From: JAISFI01 sp031553775
GTDB lineage: Bacteria; Bacteroidota; Bacteroidia; Bacteroidales; Azobacteroidaceae
Reading direction: 5' to 3'
Assembly (NCBI GenBank): GCA_031553775.1
Contig: JAVBLA010000019.1
Coordinates: 21,478 to 85,477 of the forward strand
DNA length: 64,000 nucleotides
Shown: piece by piece, positions 46,131 to 54,488 of the stretch
Layout of the letters: every line of letters starts with the position of its first letter
Numbering within the stretch: the first letter of the stretch is position 1
Translations under genes and position numbers: made by a program
Notes under the pieces: generated by a model
What the model was told of the DNA's origin: nothing
The model's database searches: none
The model's input: only the letters and a program-made list of their open reading frames with translations

Positions 46131-46822
46131 TCCGGTGTTTCTCCTCTCCGGTAGTAATAGACAATTCCGTATTCCCTGCATTTATTCAGGCGGATTTCGC
46201 CTTCCAGTTCTTTGAACCTGTCTTCCACCTGGTTCCAGATGTCGGAAATAATCTTATCGATGGGCTCCCGGTGCTCGGATAGATTTTCCAGGCTTCGCGA
46301 GGTGTTTTTACGATAGATTCTTTGTGCCAGATAGGCTTCTCTGAACATATCGTAATGGACTTTCACCTTGGCGATGGTGGGGTTGTAGATAGGGGCTCCC
46401 CCTTGTTTGATCCGTTCGTGTTCGCCGGTAATTATTTTTTCTCCCCATTCCAGGACGGCTGTATCCGACAGGATGTCAGGAATGCTGAAATCGTCGGGAT
46501 TCAACCCGTAGAGCACTTTTTGTTCTCCTTTGATCTCATTGCGGATAACGGATAAATTCAGTACCTGGATGAAGTGGGAGATATACAGTTTGGCATTTTT
46601 CACCAGATTCTGGTATTTGATATTCGAATGAGATTGGGTCTGAAGAGATTGTTTGTAAATTCCCTGGATTTCTTTAAAGCGATTAAGTAATACTCTGGCT
46701 TCTCCCAGTGTCTCAAAAGAAATTACCCGGTCCTGTATAGTATCGGAGTTCCCTTTTTCTATAGCTTTTTGCATTGCTCTGATCCTGGCTTCGTCCGTAT
46801 TGGGTAAACGTCTGTACGGCAT
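46127..46822 (-). CDS. Conserved hypothetical protein upstream of tatD-like gene
   Basis: Soluble, mostly helical protein of 231 residues that I cannot assign to a named family. It has no signal peptide, TM helix or Cys cluster. The N-terminus (MPYRRLPNTDEARIRAMQKA) and the long amphipathic helices suggest a four-helix-bundle-like fold. The start overlaps nothing and lies 27 bases downstream of the polyprenyl-synthase stop codon. The end overlaps the tatD-like start by 4 bases (ATGA), implying translational coupling. It therefore belongs to a polyprenyl synthase - hypothetical - tatD transcription unit. I believe related proteins occur in other Bacteroidales, but I cannot check this. Confidence 0.75.
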   Translation of the reverse strand: MPYRRLPNTDEARIRAMQKAIEKGNSDTIQDRVISFETLGEARVLLNRFKEIQGIYKQSLQTQSHSNIKYQNLVKNAKLYISHFIQVLNLSVIRNEIKGEQKVLYGLNPDDFSIPDILSDTAVLEWGEKIITGEHERIKQGGAPIYNPTIAKVKVHYDMFREAYLAQRIYRKNTSRSLENLSEHREPIDKIISDIWNQVEDRFKELEGEIRLNKCREYGIVYYYRRGETPE

Positions 46823-46849
46823 TAGTTTTCGTTTAAGATTAAAGAATCG

Positions 46850-47836
46850 TTATATATCTCGTTGCATCAGTTGTTCAGCCAGTGTGAATAAAATCCTGGT
46901 TTTTTCGGGAATGACACTGAGTGAATTCAAAGAAGCAACGGCTTGGTTAAAATGGTGTTGCATCTTTTCTTCTGTTAATTTTCGGATACCAAGTGTTTCA
47001 AAAATCCGGGTAACGGCTTTTATTTTGGCTTCGTTTTGCATAGGATCTGAAACATTCAGCCAATGTAAGAGTTCTTTTCGGGTTTCTCCCTGTGCATTCT
47101 TCAATGCATGGATAAGGAGGAAAGTTTTTTTATTACAAAGTATATCTCCACCGGTCTTTTTTCCAAAAACAGAGGAGTCGCCGAATACATCCAACAGGTC
47201 GTCTTTCAGCTGGAAAGCCAGACCGGTATTGATCCCGAACTGATATAACCGGTATGCGTCTTCGTTGTTCGCACCGGCCAGTATGGCTCCTGTTTTCAGG
47301 CAGGCTCCCAGCATCACTGCTGTTTTCAGGCGGATCATCTCCATGTATTCTTCTTCCGTGACATCTAAACGCGATTCAAAAAGCATGTCATATTCCTGTC
47401 CCCCGCAAATTTCTGCTGCAGTGGTAGAAAAGAGATCCAGCAGTGGCTTTAATTTTTCTGCGGGTGATTGGGCAATGTATTGATAAGCCAGAATTAACAT
47501 GGCATCTCCGGAAAGAATAGCGGTGTTTTCATCCCATTTTTTGTGGACGGTTGCCTGGTTACGTCTGATATCCGCCTGGTCCATCAGGTCGTCGTGCAAC
47601 AAAGTAAAATTATGGAAAATTTCCCATCCTAAAGCGGCAGGTAAAACAAGTTCCACATCCTCTTTATAAAGGTTGTAGGAAAGCAATACCAATACCGGCC
47701 TGATCTTTTTTCCTCCTAAAGAGAGGATGTAGCGGATAGGTTCGTATAATTCGGCCGGTTTATTCTCATAAGCCATCACCTCGATTTCCTTATTTACTCT
47801 TTTCAGCGCTTCTTCAAACGTAATCATTCTATACAT
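46850..47836 (-). CDS. Trans-isoprenyl diphosphate synthase (polyprenyl synthetase)
   Basis: Condenses isopentenyl diphosphate with allylic diphosphates to make the polyprenyl chain used for menaquinone or related lipids. Length 328 residues. The first Asp-rich motif is LLHDDLMDQADIRR and the second is FQLKDDLLDVFGD, with GGKKIRP near the N-terminus for IPP binding. The residues before the first motif (LGWEIFHNFTLLHDD) set the product length, but the exact length cannot be read from the sequence. An ATG three codons downstream (47827) is an equally plausible start. A minus-strand TATTTTTG box (47848-47855) is a likely promoter for this gene and the two after it. Confidence 0.92.
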   Translation of the reverse strand: MYRMITFEEALKRVNKEIEVMAYENKPAELYEPIRYILSLGGKKIRPVLVLLSYNLYKEDVELVLPAALGWEIFHNFTLLHDDLMDQADIRRNQATVHKKWDENTAILSGDAMLILAYQYIAQSPAEKLKPLLDLFSTTAAEICGGQEYDMLFESRLDVTEEEYMEMIRLKTAVMLGACLKTGAILAGANNEDAYRLYQFGINTGLAFQLKDDLLDVFGDSSVFGKKTGGDILCNKKTFLLIHALKNAQGETRKELLHWLNVSDPMQNEAKIKAVTRIFETLGIRKLTEEKMQHHFNQAVASLNSLSVIPEKTRILFTLAEQLMQRDI

Positions 47837-47847
47837 TTATTGAACCC

Positions 47848-47855
47848 CAAAAATA
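47848..47855 (-). promoter_or_regulatory. Promoter -7 box for the polyprenyl-synthase operon
   Basis: The minus strand reads TATTTTTG, matching TAnnTTTG, 12 bases before the first ATG (47836) and 21 before the second (47827). The short distance favours the ATG at 47827. Confidence 0.45.
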
Positions 47856-47954
47856 CTAAATTTTTTTTAATTATCAAAAGTTGGATTTACAGACAGTCTT
47901 CCGAAACACCTTACCTTCCGTCCGGGGAAGTAGAAACATTCCGAAAAAAATAAT

Positions 47955-47962
47955 TATATTTG
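47955..47962 (+). promoter_or_regulatory. Promoter -7 box for the PSP1-domain gene
   Basis: TATATTTG is a perfect TAnnTTTG match 21 bases before the ATG at 47983. The longer open frame starting at 47881 would run through the promoter, so it is rejected as the start. Confidence 0.55.
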
Positions 47963-47982
47963 CAGAATCTAATCAAGAAAAA

Positions 47983-49281
47983 ATGGATTTTATATATAAT
48001 GCAGGCAGTTGTAACATGGGTTCAAAGGGTTGTTGCAAGCGCCAGGTAAATAAACTCAATACATACGATTGGCTTTGCGACATACCGGAATCGGAACAGT
48101 CTACCGATTATGTGGAAGTACAATTCAAAAATACGCGCAAGGGATATTTTCTTAATAGTACAAAAATACCACTGGAAAAAGGAGATGTAGTTGCCGTCGA
48201 GTCCAGTCCCGGACATGATATCGGTACTGTTACGCTGACCGGGAAGCTGGTTATGCTCCAGATGAAAAAAAACCGCGTCCGTACGGAAGGGGTGGAAGTG
48301 AAGCGGATATACAGAAAGGCCAAACCTTCCGATCTGGAAAAATACGAAGAAGCCAAGGCGAAAGAACATGATACGATGATCCGTTCCCGGAAAATTGCGG
48401 AAGACCTGAAACTGCAAATGAAAATCGGAGATGTGGAATACCAGGGAGATGGGAATAAAGCTATTTTCTACTATATAGCAGACGATCGTGTAGATTTCCG
48501 TGAATTGATTAAATTGCTTGCAGAAGCGTTCAGGGTGCGTATCGAGATGAAACAGATCGGGGCCAGACAGGAAGCCGGACGTATCGGCGGAATAGGTCCT
48601 TGCGGACGAGAACTGTGTTGTTCCAGTTGGATGTCTTCTTTTGTTTCCGTATCGACAGGCGCTGCCCGTTACCAGGATATTTCCCTGAATCCGCAGAAAC
48701 TGGCCGGCCAGTGTGCCAAACTGAAATGCTGTCTTAACTATGAAGTGGATGCCTATATGGAGGCCCAGAAAAAATTTCCGTCCAAAGAAATCCAACTGGA
48801 AACCAAAGATGCTACTTATTACCATTTCAAAACGGAAGTATTCAAAGGACTGATATCTTATTCTACCAGTCAGAATTTTGCAGCTAACCTGGTAACCATT
48901 ACTTCCGAGCGGGCGTTCGAAGTTATCAATATGAATAGAAAGGGTAATAAACCGTTGGCATTGCTTCAGGAAGAAAAACAGGTTGCTCCGCCGAAAGAAT
49001 ACCAGGATATTCTCGGACAGGATAGTCTTACCCGTTTTGATCATTTGAAACGGAAGAAGAAAAAGAAACAGAAGAATGAAAATATTGCTCCCAACGAACA
49101 GGGCAATGGGCAGGTCAAGGCAAATGTCAACCCTAATCCCAATTCCAATGTTCGCCGGGAGAATAACCATAATTCCAATAATCAGCCGGATAATAATAAC
49201 CGGCGGAACGATAACAGACGCCATCATCAGGGTACTCCCAGAAAAACCGGTAAACCGAATGAAACTCCCCAGGCGGAATAA
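47983..49281 (+). CDS. ricT: PSP1-domain protein, RicT/YaaT-like
   Basis: Cytoplasmic protein of about 432 residues. The PSP1 domain (about residues 35-290) has the cysteine cluster of the RicT/YaaT group: GPCGRELCCSSWM and QCAKLKCCLNYE, which in Bacillus helps bind iron-sulfur clusters. A second Cys group sits at the N-terminus (CNMGSKGCCK). The C-terminal 80 or so residues are low-complexity, Asn/Arg/Lys-rich (NNNRRNDNRRHHQG), probably disordered. In Bacteroidetes this gene is often next to gldH, as here, where the downstream lipoprotein gene overlaps its end by 23 bases. In Bacillus RicT works with RNase Y complexes; whether the same holds here is unknown. Confidence 0.88.
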   Translation: MDFIYNAGSCNMGSKGCCKRQVNKLNTYDWLCDIPESEQSTDYVEVQFKNTRKGYFLNSTKIPLEKGDVVAVESSPGHDIGTVTLTGKLVMLQMKKNRVRTEGVEVKRIYRKAKPSDLEKYEEAKAKEHDTMIRSRKIAEDLKLQMKIGDVEYQGDGNKAIFYYIADDRVDFRELIKLLAEAFRVRIEMKQIGARQEAGRIGGIGPCGRELCCSSWMSSFVSVSTGAARYQDISLNPQKLAGQCAKLKCCLNYEVDAYMEAQKKFPSKEIQLETKDATYYHFKTEVFKGLISYSTSQNFAANLVTITSERAFEVINMNRKGNKPLALLQEEKQVAPPKEYQDILGQDSLTRFDHLKRKKKKKQKNENIAPNEQGNGQVKANVNPNPNSNVRRENNHNSNNQPDNNNRRNDNRRHHQGTPRKTGKPNETPQAE

Positions 49282-49753
49282 GATATTGCAAACACACCTG
49301 TATGTATGGTTGTGTTTGTTCTTCCTGTTGCATGCGGCTTGTTCGGACCGGGAGGCATATTACTCTTTTTATTCTGTGCACCGGTCTATCTGGCATACAG
49401 ATTCTGTTGCCCGCTTTGAAGTTGCCGTAACAGATACGCTTTCTATGCATGATGTTTTTGTTGAAATCCGGAACAACGATAAATATCCCTACCAGAACCT
49501 CTGGCTGTTTGTTTCTTTTCAATATCCTACAGGAGAAACCCGTCAGGATACCCTTGAATGTACTTTGGCCGATGATTTTGGTAAATGGTACGGGAAGGGC
49601 TTTTCTCTATATGAATTATCTGTTCCATATGAGACCAAACTGTGTTTTCCGGCTTCAGGAACTTATACCTATACGATCAGGCAGGGAATGAGAGATGATT
49701 TTCTTCCCGGGATCAGTGATGTGGGGTTGAAGATTGTTCGTGTAGAGGAATAA
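49259..49753 (+). CDS. gldH: GldH-type gliding-motility lipoprotein
   Basis: Lipoprotein of about 164 residues. The ATG at 49259 is chosen because it starts a lipoprotein signal (WLCLFFLLHAACSD, Cys at about residue 27), whereas the longer frame to 49076 reads through the PSP1 gene out of frame. The mature part (YYSFYSVHRSIWHTDSVARF; PYQNLWLFVSFQYP; DTLECTLADDFGKWYGKGF) has the features of GldH, an accessory of the Bacteroidota gliding/T9SS apparatus that in non-gliding species remains as an orphan lipoprotein. Its position straight after the PSP1-domain gene supports this. It overlaps that gene by 23 bases, implying coupled translation, and converges on rodA. Confidence 0.82.
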   Translation: MKLPRRNKILQTHLYVWLCLFFLLHAACSDREAYYSFYSVHRSIWHTDSVARFEVAVTDTLSMHDVFVEIRNNDKYPYQNLWLFVSFQYPTGETRQDTLECTLADDFGKWYGKGFSLYELSVPYETKLCFPASGTYTYTIRQGMRDDFLPGISDVGLKIVRVEE

Positions 49754-49797
49754 GTGCAGAAATATGCGGCAATTAATTTTGAGTTCATTACCGATTT

Positions 49798-51246
49798 TTA
49801 TAATCTCTCCCTCTTTGCCGCATCTAATTTTAAAAAGATAAACAATAAAATAGTAAATCCCCACAAGGAAGAACCTCCATAGCTGAAAAACGGCAAAGGA
49901 ATCCCGATTACCGGTGTGAGACCCAGGACCATCCCGATGTTGATCATCAGGTGAAAGAATAAGATAGATGCTACGCTATATCCATACACCCGGTTGAATA
50001 TTTCTCTTTGTCGCTCCGCCAGTATAATCAGGCGGGCAATCAATATGGTAAATAGCAACAGGACTAAGGTCGACCCGATAAAACCCTGTTCTTCTCCAAC
50101 CGTACAGAAAATAAAATCGGTATCCTGTTCGGGAACATATTTCAATTTGGTTTGTGTACCGTTCAGAAAGCCTTTTCCTGCAAATCCGCCGGATCCGATG
50201 GCTATTTTCGACTGGTTGACATTATATCCGGCGCCACTGGGGTCGTCTTCCATACCTAAGGCCACTTTGATCCTGACTTGCTGGTGTGGTTCCAGGACAT
50301 CGTCAAAAACGTAATCCACCGAATAAAGGAAACCTACGGAAGCCACCATGAAAATACCGGTCAGCAAATATACCTTCGACCAGTCTTTGAACGACAGGAA
50401 TAATAAATAGCCAACTGTTAAGGCAATACCCGCATAAGTGGCATATACTAAGTTAAACGGGTAGAAAATAGAAACGATAATGGTAGAAACGGTCAATACT
50501 AAATAGCCTGCTGAGATGATACGGATTACTTTTCTATCTCTTTTGTAACTGTATATCATTCCAAGGGCAACTACCAATACCAATAATAAGACGACAAATT
50601 CGCCGACGGGTGTTTGTCCCCAGAGCATATCCGAATATTTGAGCCCTATGATGAAAAAAATGATCGCACAGAATCCGCAGAAAAGAATGGAACCCGACAT
50701 GCCTTCCCGGTACAAGACGATCAGGAAAGCCAGGTAAACCAAAGCCGATCCGGTTTCCTTCTGCATCAGTATCAATAACATGGGAACGACAATCAACAAA
50801 GCTACCGAAAAGAAATTCTTGAGGTCCAGTAATTTGAAGTTGTACGAGCTGAATCTTTTGGCAACCGCTAAGGCCACTGCGAATTTGGCAAATTCAGCCG
50901 GTTGCAGGCGCACAGGTCCCAATACAAGCCAGGACCGGGAACCCTTGATTTCCGGCGCCAGGAAAATGGTGGCAATCAGCAATAGAATAACCAATGCATA
51001 AATCAGGTAGGCTAATATTCCGTAAATATCGCTGTCCAGCATCAGTATAACAAATGCGAGTGCCAGCGATGTACCTATCCATACCATCTGCATCCCGGCC
51101 CGTCCGGAAAGGTCGAACATACTGGTATTGTCGTACTCGTAACTGGCTCCGTAAATACTGAACCAACCGGCTATGACCAGAATCAGGTAGATGAACACAA
51201 TCCACCAGTCGACCGATTCCCAAATATTAATTTTTCTGTAGGGCAT
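49798..51246 (-). CDS. rodA: Rod-shape-determining glycosyltransferase RodA (SEDS family)
   Basis: Peptidoglycan glycosyltransferase of the SEDS family that polymerises lipid II along the side wall together with the class B PBP encoded just upstream. Length 482 residues with ten or so predicted TM helices (WWIVFIYLILVIAGWFSIYG near the start). Signatures include RSWLVLGPVRLQPAEFAKF, QKETGSALVYLAF, GSGGFAGKGFLNGTQTKLKYVPEQDTDFIF and GIPLPFFSYGGSS near the end. It is longer than E. coli RodA because of an extended central loop (about 190-310), as in other Bacteroidetes. Its start lies 20 bases inside the 3' end of mrdA. It is the last gene of the mre operon. Confidence 0.95.
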   Translation of the reverse strand: MPYRKINIWESVDWWIVFIYLILVIAGWFSIYGASYEYDNTSMFDLSGRAGMQMVWIGTSLALAFVILMLDSDIYGILAYLIYALVILLLIATIFLAPEIKGSRSWLVLGPVRLQPAEFAKFAVALAVAKRFSSYNFKLLDLKNFFSVALLIVVPMLLILMQKETGSALVYLAFLIVLYREGMSGSILFCGFCAIIFFIIGLKYSDMLWGQTPVGEFVVLLLVLVVALGMIYSYKRDRKVIRIISAGYLVLTVSTIIVSIFYPFNLVYATYAGIALTVGYLLFLSFKDWSKVYLLTGIFMVASVGFLYSVDYVFDDVLEPHQQVRIKVALGMEDDPSGAGYNVNQSKIAIGSGGFAGKGFLNGTQTKLKYVPEQDTDFIFCTVGEEQGFIGSTLVLLLFTILIARLIILAERQREIFNRVYGYSVASILFFHLMINIGMVLGLTPVIGIPLPFFSYGGSSLWGFTILLFIFLKLDAAKRERL

Positions 51247-53128
51247 TGGGCAAAATTACTGTATTTCTTTGTAGGGCATTAGGTGTTATCACCGTGTTTT
51301 TCATATTTGTTTCGATCCATTTGTCAGATTCGGGAATATGTCCTTTCAGGTATTTCTGAACCATCAAACGGGCCATAGGAACTGCATATGTGGCTCCGAA
51401 GCCGGCATTTTCGACATATACGCAGATGGCTACTTTGGGGTTTTCCCGAGGGGCAAATCCCATAAATGCAGAGTGATCCTTCCCATGGGGGTTTTCTGCT
51501 GTACCTGTTTTACCGCAAACAATAATATCGGGTCCCAGATTGATTCCCCGGCAGGTACCTCCGGTTACTGCATTGGCCATTCCTTCAACAATTACATCAT
51601 AATGTTTCTTTGCTATTCTGGTATAACGTGGAACCGAATAAATAGAATCCAATGATCCTCCTTCTATTTTTTTTACTACATGGGGTGTGTAGAAGAACCC
51701 GCGGTTTGCAATTGTAGCACCCAAATTGGCAATCTGTAAAGGAGTCGCCGTAATTTCCCCTTGCCCGATGGCTATAGAAATAACGGTAGAAGAACTCCAC
51801 CGTCGACCGAACACTTTATCGTATACATTACTGTTTGGGATATAACCCCGGCTTTCTCCCGGCAAGTCTATGCCTAGACGATAGCCATATCCTTCGCTGA
51901 CAATATCTTCTTTCCATACCTCAAAAGCGTCCTGTACACTCGGATATTTAGTTTTATCCCGGTAGTCGAGCATCGATCGCAAACCATAACAAAAATAAGC
52001 ATTGCAGGAAGTAGCAATGGCAGGTATCAGAGCCAGGGGAGAGGCATGCGCATGGCATCCGGGTCTTCCTCCCAATACAGGATAACCATGGTGGCAGGCA
52101 AAGGAAGACGATGGTACGATGGCTCCTTCCTGAAGGAATATCAGTGCCTGGGCTGGTTTAAAAGTGGATCCCGGAGGGTAGGTTCCCTGAATAGACCTGT
52201 GAAATAAAGGTATACTGGGGTCTTTGTGGAGTCGGGTGTAATTTTCCTGGAACTGGCGACCTATCAGGATGGATGGGTCGTAGGTAGGGGCGGCTACCAG
52301 GCAAAGTACGTCGCCGGTAGAAGGTTCAATCATGACAATCGCTCCACGCTTGTTTTGCATCAAGGACTCTCCGTAAGCCTGTAAGTCCATGTCGATGGCC
52401 AGGGTCAGGTTTTTCCCGGAAACCGGCGCTTTGTCGTATTGGCCGTCTTCATACTTGCCTTTGATGCGTCCATGTGCATCCCGCAATAAAATTTCTACTC
52501 CTTTTTCTCCCCGCAGATATTTTTCATAAGAACTTTCTACCCCTGATTTTCCGATGTAATCTCCCCGGAAATAGTAGGGATCTTCTTCTATTTTTTTCTT
52601 ATCCACTTCGGCGATATATCCTAATACATGTGCCCCGTTTGGGTAGTCGTAGTCACGAATGGTACGGTGCTGCACATAGAATCCCGGAAATTTATATAGT
52701 TTTTCCTGTAGAATTCCATATTCCTTATTCCCTAACTGATTCATGAAAGTCTGGGGAGTATAGGAAGAATAGCCGGGGTTGATCGATCTGTTCTTGATAT
52801 CGGCCATCCTTTTATGGAATTGTTCTTTTGTAATATTCAGTGTGTTGCAAAAGTCTAAAGTATCGAAAGCTTCTACTTCACGCATCACAAACATTACATC
52901 ATAAGTGGGCTGGTTGTATACCAGTAGTTTGCCGTTTCTGTCGTATATTACTCCACGGGAAGGAAACAAAGTCTTGTTAAGGAAAGCATTACTGTCGGCA
53001 AAACTTTTATAATCACTATTAATTATCTGTAATACAAATAATTGTACGATATAAATGAATATCACTAAAAGGATAAAACCGATGATATTCTTTTCTCTTC
53101 CTTCCAGGTCAAAATTCCGCCGGCTCAT
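51227..53128 (-). CDS. mrdA: Penicillin-binding protein 2 (class B transpeptidase)
   Basis: Transpeptidase of the elongasome; 633 residues. An N-terminal TM anchor (IIGFILLVIFIYIVQLFVLQ) is followed by the PBP dimerisation domain (GVIYDRNGKLLVYNQPTYD) and the penicillin-binding domain with all three active-site motifs: STFK (in YPPGSTFKPAQAL, Ser near residue 318), SCN (ATSCNAYF), and KTGT (near residue 539). RGAIVMIEPSTGDVL is also typical. It overlaps mreD by 4 bases and rodA by 20 bases. The last 24 residues contain a tandem 11-residue repeat (NTVITPNALQR / NTVILPNALQK) from a 33-bp duplication at the rodA junction. Confidence 0.95.
   Translation of the reverse strand: MSRRNFDLEGREKNIIGFILLVIFIYIVQLFVLQIINSDYKSFADSNAFLNKTLFPSRGVIYDRNGKLLVYNQPTYDVMFVMREVEAFDTLDFCNTLNITKEQFHKRMADIKNRSINPGYSSYTPQTFMNQLGNKEYGILQEKLYKFPGFYVQHRTIRDYDYPNGAHVLGYIAEVDKKKIEEDPYYFRGDYIGKSGVESSYEKYLRGEKGVEILLRDAHGRIKGKYEDGQYDKAPVSGKNLTLAIDMDLQAYGESLMQNKRGAIVMIEPSTGDVLCLVAAPTYDPSILIGRQFQENYTRLHKDPSIPLFHRSIQGTYPPGSTFKPAQALIFLQEGAIVPSSSFACHHGYPVLGGRPGCHAHASPLALIPAIATSCNAYFCYGLRSMLDYRDKTKYPSVQDAFEVWKEDIVSEGYGYRLGIDLPGESRGYIPNSNVYDKVFGRRWSSSTVISIAIGQGEITATPLQIANLGATIANRGFFYTPHVVKKIEGGSLDSIYSVPRYTRIAKKHYDVIVEGMANAVTGGTCRGINLGPDIIVCGKTGTAENPHGKDHSAFMGFAPRENPKVAICVYVENAGFGATYAVPMARLMVQKYLKGHIPESDKWIETNMKNTVITPNALQRNTVILPNALQKN
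51238..51303. repeat. 33-bp tandem duplication at the mrdA/rodA junction
   Basis: Two imperfect 33-bp copies begin GTAGGGCATT at 51238 and 51271. They encode two 11-residue copies at the end of PBP2, and the copy nearer rodA contains the rodA start codon in another frame. Confidence 0.75.
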
Positions 53129-53634
53129 GTTTCCAGAGGTTCAAAATTGAATGCTTCCATAGCAAAGATCAGGAGCAGGGTCAGCAGGGAACTTCCTGCT
53201 ATTTTCAGGAGCAGGATAAAGGGAGAATAGACCGAAAAAGCTTCGGCTATAAAGAGGATTGTACTATGCAGAAGAATGATAATTACGGAATAACGCATAA
53301 AAACAGAAGTTCCCATCCGGCGGATGGAAGGGATAAAAGTGTCTTCATCCCGGGGAACCATCAGGTGTAACAGGTAATAACGGAAAAAACCGGCGATAGT
53401 AGTCGCCAGCGCATTCAATCCGGGAGTATTATTGAAAATATCTATGCTTAGGCCTAAAAGGAAGGCCCAGATTACCACTGCGTTGCGATTCATTCCGGAC
53501 GATAACTTCAGAATGAAATAAATATACAGTAAAGGGGTGGCAAAGCCCAAAAGATGGATTTTGTTGAGCACCCAGACCTGCAAAAGGACCAGTATTACAA
53601 AAAGCAGTATGTTTTTCAACCAACTGATTTTCAT
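53125..53634 (-). CDS. mreD: Rod-shape-determining protein MreD
   Basis: Small integral membrane component of the elongasome; 169 residues with five or so TM helices (NILLFVILVLLQVWVLNKI; IFNNTPGLNALATTIAGF; YSVIIILLHSTILFIAEAF). MreD family members have little sequence conservation, so identification rests on size, hydrophobicity and position between mreC and mrdA. Both ends overlap neighbours by 4 bases, typical of translational coupling in this operon. Confidence 0.85.
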   Translation of the reverse strand: MKISWLKNILLFVILVLLQVWVLNKIHLLGFATPLLYIYFILKLSSGMNRNAVVIWAFLLGLSIDIFNNTPGLNALATTIAGFFRYYLLHLMVPRDEDTFIPSIRRMGTSVFMRYSVIIILLHSTILFIAEAFSVYSPFILLLKIAGSSLLTLLLIFAMEAFNFEPLET

Positions 53635-54476
53635 TTTTTAAGTTTCCCTTCCAATTGTCGTTGTTCTTTTTGTTTTTTATTCCCGATTACCAGTACATCT
53701 TTCAATGCCTGGAAATCGGTTGATAATTCGATATTCAGGGAATTGAAATTGTCGTCGCTTTCTTTTTTTGTATCGATTACTGTTCCCACCATGATTCCCG
53801 GAGGAAAGATAGCCGAAAAACCACTCGTAACAATGGTGTCTCCGGGAGTGAACTCGATATGTCTCGGCTGGTTTTTCAACCAGGCATACCGGGGATTGAT
53901 TCCATCCCATACCAAAGGACCGAAATAATTGGTTCTCTGTAGTTTGCAATTCAGCTGGAATTTGGGATTCAATATCGGAATAACTACAGAAAAATTTTCG
54001 GAAACCAACCGGACGGCACCAACCACTCCGGTAGCCGAAATAACGGCCATATCGCGGTTGATCCCTTGTGCGCTTCCCTTATCGAGTGTAATGAAATTTT
54101 CCAGTTGAGACACAGAGTTATTAACAACCTGAGCCGTAATGAATGTATAATCGGAAACGTTCATCGAATCTTTAAGGATCGCGCTGCTGGAAAGAGAATC
54201 CCGGGATTTCGCGATTGTTGCTTCCAGATACCGGATCCGGGCTTCCATTTCCGCTACCCGTTCATTCAGGTCTTCATTTACGGTTTTCAGGCCGATGTAT
54301 GAAGTGAGGGCGGCAGAGGTCTGATACACCCGCCCGCTTACTTCATTGGCAGAAGAGAGGTAAATGCTTCGCGGATAGGCGGCATCGTTAACGATCAACC
54401 CAACAGAAATAAATATCAGCAGCAAAAAAAGCCACCAATGAGCATTCCTGATTAAAAAGTTGATGAGGTTACGCAC
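53631..54476 (-). CDS. mreC: Rod-shape-determining protein MreC
   Basis: Periplasmic scaffold that links MreB filaments to PBP2; 281 residues. A single N-terminal TM helix (HWWLFLLLIFISVGLIV) precedes a coiled coil (NEDLNERVAEMEARIRYLEA, about residues 65-95) and the two-barrel MreC domain (ITLDKGSAQGINRDMAVISA; VTSGFSAIFPPGIMVGTVI). The start is 12 bases after mreB and the end overlaps mreD by 4 bases. Confidence 0.93.
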   Translation of the reverse strand: MRNLINFLIRNAHWWLFLLLIFISVGLIVNDAAYPRSIYLSSANEVSGRVYQTSAALTSYIGLKTVNEDLNERVAEMEARIRYLEATIAKSRDSLSSSAILKDSMNVSDYTFITAQVVNNSVSQLENFITLDKGSAQGINRDMAVISATGVVGAVRLVSENFSVVIPILNPKFQLNCKLQRTNYFGPLVWDGINPRYAWLKNQPRHIEFTPGDTIVTSGFSAIFPPGIMVGTVIDTKKESDDNFNSLNIELSTDFQALKDVLVIGNKKQKEQRQLEGKLKK

Positions 54477-54488
54477 TTCGTGCCGATA

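Noticed and set aside
48022..49227. 401-codon minus-strand frame opposite the PSP1 gene
   Set aside because: Antisense shadow of a gene with diagnostic cysteine motifs; the translation has no recognisable family features.
49076..49258. Upstream extension of the GldH frame into the PSP1 gene
   Set aside because: The stretch overlaps a strongly supported coding region in another frame, and a lipoprotein signal starts cleanly at 49259.
49764..49823. ATGCGGCAA/TTGCCGCAT stem between gldH and rodA as a terminator
   Set aside because: Only 9 bp with a 42-base loop that enters the rodA coding end; possible, but too weak to list.
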